Positions 32,145-39,726 of a DNA stretch of 64,000 nucleotides are shown here, one piece after another. A model generated the notes under the pieces. That model had not been told where the DNA came from. It saw nothing but the letters and a program-made list of their open reading frames with translations, and made no database searches. The stretch's first letter is position 1; each line of letters opens with the position of its first letter. The DNA is from Sinohyriopsis cumingii (Eukaryota > Mollusca > Bivalvia > Unionida > Unionidae): assembly GCA_028554795.2 (NCBI GenBank), contig CM068826.1:102860346-102924345 (forward strand), in the 5' to 3' direction. Position numbers and translations under genes: made by a program.

Positions 32145-32466
32145 GGAAATGGACCGAAATGCTATACACTGGAATAATTTCATGTGTACAGGTAAACGGG
32201 AAATGCACGAAAGAATTTGAAATCAGTGAGACATGGATGTCCACTATCAATGCTATTATACGTAATGACAATATAAATCCTAAGTTGCAAGATAAGAAAC
32301 AACCCAGAAATACAAGGCATACAAATACTAAACCTAAAAAAGAATTAAAAAGCTTCAACATGCAGATGATTGCACCAACTTTATAAGAGAGGGGAAATGC
32401 TATAAGCATCTAGTAGAAGAATTTGAAAATTATTTAAAAAAAGATACATTATATATTGCCAAAAGT
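32145..32466 (+). pseudogene. LINE ORF2, reverse transcriptase middle part
   Basis: This continues the LINE after the MITE: VNGKCTKEFEIS in one frame, HGCPLSMLLYV in the next, then LQHADDCTNFI, which is a decayed form of the catalytic YADD box. It then reads LVEEFENYLKKDTLYIAKS up to the border of the virus-like element. At least two frameshifts separate these pieces. Confidence 0.75.
32460..32466. repeat. target-site duplication, left copy
   Basis: CAAAAGT immediately precedes the left terminal inverted repeat. The same heptamer follows the right one at 49924-49930. Confidence 0.8.
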
Positions 32467-32715
32467 AGCAGCAGGGAAGTTGAACAGACCAGTGCGTCCA
32501 GCCAAAATAAACCTTCCTACGAGAACTTTCTCCGTAGAAGCCTCAGAAAGCAGAAATAACGCCTTCTACGGGAGCTAATTTTCATGCATTTCAGACCAAG
32601 TGCATCGGGTGGTCGCGCCGTGTGTGTTAGTAAATATAGCGTCCAGGACAGGAAAAATAAATGTCAGGAAATAATTTTTTGTGTTATTTTTTTTGTTGCA
32701 TGGTGGGGCTGCTTT
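32467..32715 (+). repeat. left terminal inverted repeat
   Basis: 249 bp matching the reverse complement of 49675-49923 at about 96%. Differences cluster near 32560-32610 (CAAGTGC versus CGGATGC) and 32650-32665, plus a one-base difference in a T-run. The inner end lies two bases before the stop codon of the ATPase gene. Confidence 0.95.
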
Positions 32716-32716
32716 T

Positions 32717-33382
32717 TCATGAATAAATTTGATCAAGACCAATTCGATACCGACTTCGTGGATCATGAAGATTTATCGTGATGAAACCATGCGGCGTTGC
32801 CTGAGCGCGGCTGAACAAATTTTTAAATTTATTTATATCCATGTCGCCGTTGCACCAGGTCTGATGGATATTTCTCAGCGTGTGCGTGTCTACGCCATTG
32901 AACACCGATAAAATGTTGCAATTATCTCTAATCACCTTTGGAATTTGCGTATATCTCTGTGTCACGTAAATAACATCGGCGTTCTTGTGTCTGCCACGCG
33001 AAAATATCCTAGCCGGGTTGGTCTGCTTGTCCAGCATAACGTCATCGAAAACAACAAGATTATTAATATCACCGTCCAAATTCTCCACGGTTGGAGCTTC
33101 ATTGATGTCTGTGATGAATTCGATTGTGCCTTCGTCGGTATTGTCGCTAAATTCCTTTAACACTTGATAACAACGTTGATCGTCCACGGATGGTGCAACC
33201 AAATACAACTTGTCCCATTTTAGCCATCGCATGATCAAATTCAATAACAATTGCGTTTTACCAGATCCCGATGGTCCAATGATTATCATTCTGATCGAAT
33301 TCGGTAATACCGCATGATGTTTCACCTGCTCGCGTCGTTTCGTGGCTGAAAAATCAATTACATTCATGTTACTAAAATACAT
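32717..33382 (-). CDS. A32-like DNA-packaging ATPase
   Basis: A 221-residue FtsK/HerA-superfamily ATPase of the poxvirus A32/Polinton type, which by family knowledge pumps the genome into the capsid. Walker A is GPSGSGKT (residues 36-43), Walker B is LVVFDD (109-114), and a sensor-like VTQRY lies near residue 140. The length is normal for Polinton ATPases. Two starts are possible: Met1 at 33382, whose ATG overlaps the ATG of the divergent zinc-ribbon gene, or Met6 (MNVIDFS) at 33367, which I think is equally likely. The stop codon abuts the left terminal repeat, so its transcript probably ends within the repeat. Confidence 0.92.
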   Translation of the reverse strand: MYFSNMNVIDFSATKRREQVKHHAVLPNSIRMIIIGPSGSGKTQLLLNLIMRWLKWDKLYLVAPSVDDQRCYQVLKEFSDNTDEGTIEFITDINEAPTVENLDGDINNLVVFDDVMLDKQTNPARIFSRGRHKNADVIYVTQRYTQIPKVIRDNCNILSVFNGVDTHTLRNIHQTWCNGDMDINKFKNLFSRAQATPHGFITINLHDPRSRYRIGLDQIYS

Positions 33383-33560
33383 GGATCTATATTGTGTTAA
33401 GTGTCACACACACACAGCTACGATAAATCCAACCGAAATCGTTACACGCAATAACAGAAACGCAATTGCAGGAGAATGTGAAGTTTGTAAGACGCGCAAG
33501 TTCAGATTTGTAAAAAAAAAACTAGAAGAACCACCGGAGGAGATATCGCAGCCTCCTTGA
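33381..33560 (+). CDS. small zinc-ribbon protein
   Basis: 59 residues from ATG 33381. Two CxxC knuckles (C5/C8 and C33/C36) flank a basic loop: YCVKCHTHT...GECEVCKTRKFRF. This resembles the short DUF5679-like zinc ribbons found in many large DNA viruses and mobile elements; their role is not established, though nucleic-acid binding is plausible. The C-terminus is acidic and Pro-rich. A run of ten A residues at 33512-33521, coding for the Lys-Lys-Lys segment, is followed downstream in the -1 frame by the PLA2 frame. Confidence 0.75.
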   Translation: MDLYCVKCHTHTATINPTEIVTRNNRNAIAGECEVCKTRKFRFVKKKLEEPPEEISQPP

Positions 33561-33892
33561 CAAATCTACCTGGGACCCCCTGGGCAAAATATCCCGGAGA
33601 AAAGCATCTGCCAGGGTATAATTATTGTGGACCCGGAACGAGGCTCGATATCAGACTCGACGATAATGACCAACCAAAGCAAGGTGAAGATCCGGTAAAC
33701 GCAATCGATAAAGCTTGTTACTACCACGACCTCGCATATCGCAGCGGAGATTTACAACAAAGACATCTCGCTGATATCAAGCTAATTCACGCATTAGACG
33801 CGATTCCTAATAAAAGTTTCAAAGAAAAATTGGCAACTTGGCTGGTAAAAGGCGCGATGAAAGGCAAATTAGTGTTCGGCGCTGGTAAATAA
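33557..33892 (+). CDS. parvovirus-VP1-type phospholipase A2 domain, no ATG start
   Basis: A compact secreted-PLA2-fold domain. The Ca2+-binding loop is YNYCGPGTRLD (about residues 21-31 counted from TTG 33557) and the catalytic dyad motif is DKACYYHDLAY with His57-Asp58. In parvoviruses this domain lies in VP1 and breaches the endosomal membrane; a similar entry role here is an inference. The segment LPGTPWAKYPGEKHLPGYNY resembles the VP1 unique region. There is no usable ATG: the frame is open upstream, overlapping the zinc-ribbon gene in the -1 frame past the A10 run, and the first internal Met is near the C-terminus. TTG initiation, a -1 frameshift, splicing or a lost start are all possible. 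It stops one base before the integrase ATG. Confidence 0.85.
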   Translation: MTNLPGTPWAKYPGEKHLPGYNYCGPGTRLDIRLDDNDQPKQGEDPVNAIDKACYYHDLAYRSGDLQQRHLADIKLIHALDAIPNKSFKEKLATWLVKGAMKGKLVFGAGK

Positions 33893-33893
33893 T

Positions 33894-34844
33894 ATGGAAC
33901 AGATATATTATTCTCCGCGAGGATTCTGGCGAGGAAAATCAGCAATTGCCAAACTCGCTAAAGCCGCTAAAGTAAAACAATCCGTCGCTGAATCGTGGCT
34001 ATCAAAACAGGCAATTTGGCAAATATATCTTCCTCCGCCTAAAAAAATACCGTACGCAAGTTTCACCGTCAGTGTCCCTAATGAGGTCCATCAGGCTGAT
34101 CTAATGTTTCTTCCTCACGATACCGTTGACGGCGTCAGGTACAAATACGTTTTGACCATCGTCGATATCGCCAGCAGGTACAAGGAAGCAGAGCCATTAT
34201 CGAATAAAACAGCGACGGAAATTGCTAAGGCATTTAATGAAATTTATTCACGATCCCCGTTGACATGGCCAAATCTTCTTCAGGTTGATCCAGGTCGAGA
34301 ATTTCTTGGCGCGGTTACTTCATTGATGAAAAAAAATAATGTGAAAATCCGACGCGGTATCGTAGGTGTTCATCACAATCAAGCTATCGTCGAAAGATTC
34401 AATAAAACTCTCGCAGAACGATTATTTGGATACCAATACGCGCGTGAGTTTATTCAAGATAATCGATCTCACGATTGGGTATCAAGATTGCCTCATGTAA
34501 TTAACGCGCTAAATAACGAGACGACTCGAACAATAGCAATGAAACCTGCAATTGCAATTACAAAATCGAATATACCCCTAAAGCGAGATTCCACAATTCA
34601 GCCTGTACTAGGTAACGTCACAGTCAGGTATTTATATAAAGAAGGCGAGGCTGAAGGAGGAAGAAAAAGAGCAACCGACCCAACCTGGAGCGTCACAACT
34701 CACAAAATATCCACCGTAACAAGGTCATCAGGAAGACCAGCAATTTATATTCTAGATTCGTTAGCGCCACAACGCGAATTTACCAAAGAAGAATTACAAA
34801 TAGCACCCGAAGATACTCAACTACCGCCAGCGTCACTAATGTAG
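33894..34844 (+). CDS. retroviral-type (rve) integrase, D,D35E
   Basis: 316 residues. Catalytic triad Asp69 (HQADLMFL), Asp132 (LLQVDPGREF) and Glu167 (NQAIVERFNK), giving the canonical 34-residue spacing between the second Asp and the Glu. The N-terminal 50 residues are helical and basic without an HHCC zinc motif. Residues from about 230 form a beta-rich C-terminal domain of the kind that binds DNA (VRYLYKEGEAEGG...IYILDSLAP). This is the Polinton/adintovirus integrase, which inserts the linear genome via its terminal repeats. The ATG is two bases after the PLA2 stop codon. The 3' end overlaps the convergent polymerase-helicase gene by 28 bp. Confidence 0.95.
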   Translation: MEQIYYSPRGFWRGKSAIAKLAKAAKVKQSVAESWLSKQAIWQIYLPPPKKIPYASFTVSVPNEVHQADLMFLPHDTVDGVRYKYVLTIVDIASRYKEAEPLSNKTATEIAKAFNEIYSRSPLTWPNLLQVDPGREFLGAVTSLMKKNNVKIRRGIVGVHHNQAIVERFNKTLAERLFGYQYAREFIQDNRSHDWVSRLPHVINALNNETTRTIAMKPAIAITKSNIPLKRDSTIQPVLGNVTVRYLYKEGEAEGGRKRATDPTWSVTTHKISTVTRSSGRPAIYILDSLAPQREFTKEELQIAPEDTQLPPASLM

Positions 34845-37804
34845 TTTACTCGAATTCGTCCTAGTTGAGATAATTTTCTTACTCTCGACACGGCTAAATA
34901 TACCAAATTTGACCAAGAAATTCTGTCATCGACGATCCAAACTTGGCCATCTACGGTCAATCCCTGTGATGAGTGTATCGTTGTTGCGTAGCCTAATTTC
35001 CACGGTGATTTTTCTGCATTTATCGCGTCATTAACAAGGTTAATATCAACAAAGATAATATCATTCAGGACCAAAATCTTTTCCTCTCCGCATGGCAAAG
35101 TAACGTTGATATTTTGTCGTCGAGTATTAGCGGGCCTGTAGCATAACGGTACCTGCAGTGTTGGAAATTTCTCGCAATGCAGCTTGAATAACATTTCCTG
35201 AATAATATCACGAACAATTTTTCTACTAGCAACGATCAGATGATCAGGACGCCACAAATTTAGAAAATCGCTCATCGGAGTCTCATCGATTATTTTCCTC
35301 ATGACGTCACACTGAATCTTATTCGGTTGTAATCGAATCAATTTTTTAAATTCGGTCAACAAAATATCTGTAGATCTATAATCATCGTCAATTTCTTCAT
35401 AATAATCAACGAAGTTTCTAAGCCATTCGTGAGGCGATTCACCATCGATAGGATTAGGTTGGCCATGATCGCCGCACATTATCACAGCGGTATTTTTCCC
35501 TCCCAGCCAAGCTAATATCGATTTTAATATATCTAAATTTACCGTGCAAATCTCATCAAATATTATGATCTTGTTGATATATTTGTCTCCCATACGAACC
35601 GAGACCCATGATCCACCGCTGTATTTGAAATAACTGTGATACGTGCACGAATTAACGCCACGCTGCTTTATTTCTCGCGCTAATCTATGTGTCGGAGTCA
35701 ATACGATCATATCGGAGTTCACAAATAAGTTTATTACTCGCGTTGTTTTACCGCTACCACCAGGCCCATTTAGGTAAACAAATTTGCTGCGTGAAATTGG
35801 ATCGAACGCAGATGCGGCCGCCGAAGATTCTCCAAATTTACCTTGATGAAATTCATCGCAATCTTCGACATCGGCGTCTTCACAATAATCTAGGATATCC
35901 TCGTTTTTTGTCCTCCAGGTTCCCCATGAGCTACCATCGGTGATTAAATTTTCCAACCTATCTTGGTATTTTTTATCGATATAAAACGAATCCGTCGCGA
36001 CCCTTACTGCGATATCAGAAAATTTATTTATCATCGAGAGTAAATTTATACTTACATAGGCGAGCATCGACGACCGCAAATGCGTATATTGCGCTGATTC
36101 TCCGTCAAGGTAGCTAATCACGGTACCTAATTTTGCTCCATCAACGATAATATTCTCTCTGTTACAAAATATTCCTCGTGATACCGTATCGGCGATTATA
36201 AAATCCATCTCGGCGTCGTTGATAAATAACCTAGCGTGTCGATGTTTGTGATCAACAGATCCACCTTGAGTAAATTTGCCAATTATTTTTCTTCCTATAT
36301 CTTTCGCGTTGTCACAGTCCGTCGGCAACCACACATCTGTTTGTTTCCTGTAAGATATAATCGCCTCACTCACCGTCAACGACATTAACATCGACGAATC
36401 TAGCATATATCTCAATAACACCGTAGGGACCCAACGGCGTTGAGAGAAATGCTTGCCGAACCAAATATAGCAGATTTTATGTAGATTTTCAGCAAACTCG
36501 AACGACGTAACACAAGCAAATCCGGTCATGACAAAATCAGGCAACGGTCCGTTAATTGCTACCCTTGTCATCTCGCTGGTAGGATGGCCGAATTTAGCAA
36601 AATAATCTGCACAATCGCCATATCCAAGAAAACTTCCAGGATAACACGCGCTCATGTCAACGGAGATCATATCTTCGAAATCGTACTTGGTATTCCACAA
36701 ACCACCATGGCCATACTCGATACAGCTAAGTTGAATATCAGCGAGAAATTCGTTCCTTGTAGGCTTCCATGAGTTTTTCTCTCTAGCGGCATGAGCGGCC
36801 ACAGACGGAATTGTGAAGCAATTCGTTAATAATTGATCGGGATTCGACGAATATTTCACCGCGAGTTTTTTCATCGACTCGTGTAATATTTCGCCCCTGT
36901 AAATATCGCCGCATGGCAGGATAAACTGATCGTATCTTTCCTCGCTCGAGAATAACCATATCGATATTGGATCAGATGCGCTTAATGTTTTGATAAATCT
37001 GAACATATCATCGGAATTATTCTCCGCGAAATTCTCAACATCTACAGGATAAAATTTAACCACACGATCCCGCGGAAATATCATTACCGAATGCGACCAC
37101 GCGTGGGAGTTATTATCGATAATCTCGATTGGCGCTCCTCGGGATCTGTACGGCGACGAGTATAATATTTCTCCCGATAACGTTTTCACCGTGATTGGAA
37201 ATTTAAGTTTTTTACTCAACGCAGCTACATCGTCCACCGATGCACCATCAGCGACATTCTTCGCCCACGCATTAATTTTATCTAGCCTTAATTGTGTCAA
37301 ACCAGATCCACGTCGAGCATTTTTCATGTGCTCGATAACACGTTCAGCCACGCAGTTTATCATCGGTGATTCTTTCATCGCAGGTAGATTTTTCACATCC
37401 GGATTATTATTTAGCCGATAAATTCCATAAACGACTGCGCTGGCTGGATAAGATCTAGCATAATAAGGGCCATCGATTCCCAGTAATAATCCAGGCTTAG
37501 AATTTTTATCAAGAACAACGTTTTTCTTACCACCACGCACAGGATCTCGCTTATCACGAATAATCCAAGTATCATCAGGCATTTGTGCGATAAATTTTAT
37601 TCCAAAGATAAATCGCTCTTCTTTGTGTTCGGTTTTTATATGCTCGATTATTTTCTTAGCTCGCTCCAGGTTCATCGTAGCATCGATAGAATTTGTTTTC
37701 CAAGTCGACCAAGTGTGAACAGCTCCATCATCGAAGAACTCTTTCTTGGCTCGATCAACCTCAGGAATAATATATTCTGCCTCATCAAGATCAAATATAT
37801 CCAT
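34817..37804 (-). CDS. family B DNA polymerase fused to SF1 helicase
   Basis: 995 residues, intact. Residues 1-350 are an unusual N-terminal region without exonuclease motifs I can identify. Residues 380-610 carry polymerase motifs: motif A SVDMSACYPGSF (381-392), a motif B-like KIIGKFTQGG (about 506-515) and motif C VRVATDSFYI (600-609), with the second catalytic Asp at 605. Residues 675-985 are a superfamily 1 helicase: Walker A LNGPGGSGKTT (678-688), Walker B IIIFDEICT (746-754), motif III GDHGQPNPIDG (778-788), motif V-like TTIHSSQGLT (941-950) and motif VI VYLAVSRVRK (968-977), near Pif1/RecD types. The protein would combine strand synthesis and unwinding for replication of a linear genome. 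Canonical Polintons encode PolB without a fused SF1 helicase. Motif C has ATDS instead of the usual DTDS. Confidence 0.9.
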   Translation of the reverse strand: MDIFDLDEAEYIIPEVDRAKKEFFDDGAVHTWSTWKTNSIDATMNLERAKKIIEHIKTEHKEERFIFGIKFIAQMPDDTWIIRDKRDPVRGGKKNVVLDKNSKPGLLLGIDGPYYARSYPASAVVYGIYRLNNNPDVKNLPAMKESPMINCVAERVIEHMKNARRGSGLTQLRLDKINAWAKNVADGASVDDVAALSKKLKFPITVKTLSGEILYSSPYRSRGAPIEIIDNNSHAWSHSVMIFPRDRVVKFYPVDVENFAENNSDDMFRFIKTLSASDPISIWLFSSEERYDQFILPCGDIYRGEILHESMKKLAVKYSSNPDQLLTNCFTIPSVAAHAAREKNSWKPTRNEFLADIQLSCIEYGHGGLWNTKYDFEDMISVDMSACYPGSFLGYGDCADYFAKFGHPTSEMTRVAINGPLPDFVMTGFACVTSFEFAENLHKICYIWFGKHFSQRRWVPTVLLRYMLDSSMLMSLTVSEAIISYRKQTDVWLPTDCDNAKDIGRKIIGKFTQGGSVDHKHRHARLFINDAEMDFIIADTVSRGIFCNRENIIVDGAKLGTVISYLDGESAQYTHLRSSMLAYVSINLLSMINKFSDIAVRVATDSFYIDKKYQDRLENLITDGSSWGTWRTKNEDILDYCEDADVEDCDEFHQGKFGESSAAASAFDPISRSKFVYLNGPGGSGKTTRVINLFVNSDMIVLTPTHRLAREIKQRGVNSCTYHSYFKYSGGSWVSVRMGDKYINKIIIFDEICTVNLDILKSILAWLGGKNTAVIMCGDHGQPNPIDGESPHEWLRNFVDYYEEIDDDYRSTDILLTEFKKLIRLQPNKIQCDVMRKIIDETPMSDFLNLWRPDHLIVASRKIVRDIIQEMLFKLHCEKFPTLQVPLCYRPANTRRQNINVTLPCGEEKILVLNDIIFVDINLVNDAINAEKSPWKLGYATTIHSSQGLTVDGQVWIVDDRISWSNLVYLAVSRVRKLSQLGRIRVNYISDAGGS

Positions 37805-37834
37805 GATTATATTTTAGACATATGTTTAAATTAT

Positions 37835-38122
37835 ATGCATTGCAAATGGATACTAATCGGCTCAACAAATAATTGTGACAAATCCTGCAGAGGCGATTAT
37901 TGCGGCGCTCACATACATGCGATTCGGCGTGGCAGTAAAGGACCACAGCGATGTTTAGTTTGTCAAGTTGGCACGCGAGGGAAAACTCGGTTGTGTTTGG
38001 CTTGTGGAGGAAAGAATTATCGAGAATTGCGCCGGTATTACGAAAAAAAATACTCGTCCGTGATAACATGCGAAGAAGATTATATTAATCGATTTCAAGC
38101 TAATAACGATTTAGACATATAG
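37835..38122 (+). CDS. small Cys-rich protein, CxxC zinc-binding type
   Basis: 95 residues from ATG 37835. Eight cysteines (C3, C14, C18, C23, C40, C43, C54, C57) and a basic middle (HAIRRGSKGPQRC) suggest two zinc sites: CDKSCRGDYC with a nearby His26, then CLVC and CLAC. Similar short proteins are common in large DNA viruses, without assigned function. The ATG is 30 bp from the divergent start of the polymerase-helicase gene, so the two likely share a promoter region. The frame is open upstream, but that part is antisense to the polymerase gene and the Cys pattern begins at this Met. Confidence 0.7.
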   Translation: MHCKWILIGSTNNCDKSCRGDYCGAHIHAIRRGSKGPQRCLVCQVGTRGKTRLCLACGGKNYRELRRYYEKKYSSVITCEEDYINRFQANNDLDI

Positions 38123-38132
38123 ATTATCATAT

Positions 38133-38690
38133 ATGAGCCTGAAATCAGAGATTCCTGAATCAACAATGACACACGAGTTTAAATCTCACCCAACGATCAC
38201 TGGATACGAGGCGTCGTCCGATGGTATCGTTAGAAATATTAGAACAAAGAATCGGGTCGGTAAGGTTTGTAATTCAGGTTATCTTATTTTTACCATTAAC
38301 AAAAACAAAAAACGAAGATGCGCAAGTTATTTTTGTCATAAGTTTGTATTTGAATGTTTTCACGGACCAATAAAAGTCGGTCTTGTTATCGACCACATCG
38401 ACGGAGATAAGCTTAACAACAAACTGTTAAATCTTCGGGCGGTAACTCCGAGTGAAAATTCCAAATTTGGTAATACCGGTGGCGTACGGCGACCATCTAA
38501 GGCGGTTAAATCAGTAAATCGAGAAACAAGCGAGGAAATTGTATTCACGTCGATGAGTGCCGCTGCAAGATATTTTAGTATTAATCCAGCATCGGTGCAA
38601 CGTGCGACAGAAAAAATAATCAACGCGACGTTTTCCTACAAATTCGGCGAATGGTTCGAATTTTACTATATTCCGATAATATCCGATTAA
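38133..38690 (+). CDS. HNH endonuclease (NUMOD4/HNH/NUMOD1-like)
   Basis: 185 residues. Residues about 14-45 (HEFKSHPTITGYEASSDG) look like a NUMOD4-type DNA-binding motif. Residues 65-112 form an HNH nuclease of the phage/giant-virus kind: CHKFVFECFHG, then VIDHIDGDKLNNKLLNLR and PSEN. Residues about 125-170 (MSAAARYFSINPASVQRA) resemble the NUMOD1 helix-turn-helix. Free-standing HNH proteins of this build are mobile, intron-style endonucleases in phage and large viruses; here it could be a selfish passenger or a resolvase-like helper. It starts 10 bp after the preceding gene and no intron or intein is seen next to it. Confidence 0.9.
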   Translation: MSLKSEIPESTMTHEFKSHPTITGYEASSDGIVRNIRTKNRVGKVCNSGYLIFTINKNKKRRCASYFCHKFVFECFHGPIKVGLVIDHIDGDKLNNKLLNLRAVTPSENSKFGNTGGVRRPSKAVKSVNRETSEEIVFTSMSAAARYFSINPASVQRATEKIINATFSYKFGEWFEFYYIPIISD

Positions 38691-38741
38691 AAATCTCAGG
38701 ATTTTCTAAAATTAAATTGAAGATTACAAATATAAATATAA

Positions 38742-39115
38742 ATGAACGAGGAGAATATAAATAACATCATCGAAGCCATCGAGGATTTAAAAAATAAAAA
38801 TGTAAATTTATCTTCTGATTTGGACGCAGGTAAAATCCGGTCCGAATTTGAGACAATCGTCCAAGAAAACTCGAATACAGGTACACGCTACCATCTGAAT
38901 ACAAGTTTATAAAGAAAATCCAGATTGCGATGTATCAATCACTTGCGACCGTCAGCGATGATCAAATCGAGGATTTTGTTAAATTATCAACGCTGGTAGA
39001 AAAAGTAAGGTCGAGTTTATCAGACGAGTATGAGTCAAGAAAAATTACCAGCTCGCGCGTCAGGCAGCTAAAAAAGCTGGTCGATGAGAGTAAAATTAAA
39101 ATCGAAGATTCTTAA
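38742..39115 (+). pseudogene. small acidic helical protein gene, apparently broken by one indel
   Basis: A frame from ATG 38742 runs 56 codons to a stop at 38910-38912. A second frame on the same strand, open from about 38870 to 39115, continues with the same acidic and Lys-rich, helix-forming character (from ATG 38930: MYQSLATVSDDQIEDFVKLS). The character matches on both sides of about 38870-38885, so a single insertion or deletion there most likely split one gene of about 125 codons. No family is recognised. If real, it is the only clear inactivating lesion in the element's plus-strand genes. Confidence 0.5.
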
Positions 39116-39116
39116 G

Positions 39117-39200
39117 ATTCTCGAAATTAGAATCGAAGATTCTTAAGATTCTCAAAATTAGAATTAGAATCGAAGATTCTGAAGATTCCTGATTCTTGCC
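39117..39200. repeat. short repeats of GATTCTTAAGATTCT type
   Basis: Three tandem, partly palindromic copies of AATCGAAGATTCTTAAGATT follow the broken small gene directly. They lie in the intergenic gap between convergent genes and could act in transcript termination. Confidence 0.6.
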
Positions 39201-39294
39201 ACAAAAAAAAACAAAATTTCAAGAATCTCCGATTCTAATTTTTTTTTTATTTTTTTATTCATTTTACTGAAATTGTGCAATTTTCTTGTTTCTG

Positions 39295-39660
39295 ACTACC
39301 ATTTACCCCAACAAATTTACGAAATTATATAAATTGCACAATTTGACGGGTATTTACCACAGCAGATTCACGAAATTATGTAAATTACTCAATTTGACGG
39401 GTATTTACCCCATCAAAAACATAAAATTACACAAATTTCTTAATTTCCCTGATTTTTATTATTTTTTTTTATTATTTACTAAATTAATTTATTTACTGAA
39501 ATTGTACAATTTTCTTAATTTTGACGGGTATTTACCCCAACAAAAACATAAAATTACACAAATTACTCAATTTGACGGGTATTTACCCCAACAGATTTAC
39601 GAAATTATATAAATTACTCAATTTGACGGGTATTTACCCCATCAAAATTAAGAAATTTAC
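39295..39660. repeat. 51-bp iteron-like tandem array with GGGTA-TT-TACCC palindromes
   Basis: Five full copies of GACGGGTATTTACC start at 39345, 39396, 39523, 39574 and 39625, with spacings of 51, 127, 51 and 51, plus a partial copy near 39297. Each unit holds an inverted repeat GGGTA-TT-TACCC and an AT-rich arm (ACGAAATTATATAAATTACT). The array lies in the only sizeable intergenic gap between convergent genes. Open frames across it encode 17-residue repeats because 51 is divisible by three, but composition argues against a gene. Replication origin, protein-binding array or terminator are possible; none is proven. Confidence 0.75.
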
Positions 39661-39726
39661 TAATTTTGAAAAATTTCCTGGTTTTTATTTATTTTTTTGG
39701 TTATTTTTCTCTGGCGGGCAGATTTT

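Noticed and set aside
39295-39660. CRISPR array
   Set aside because: Units are contiguous 51-bp repeats without unique spacers, in an animal genome.
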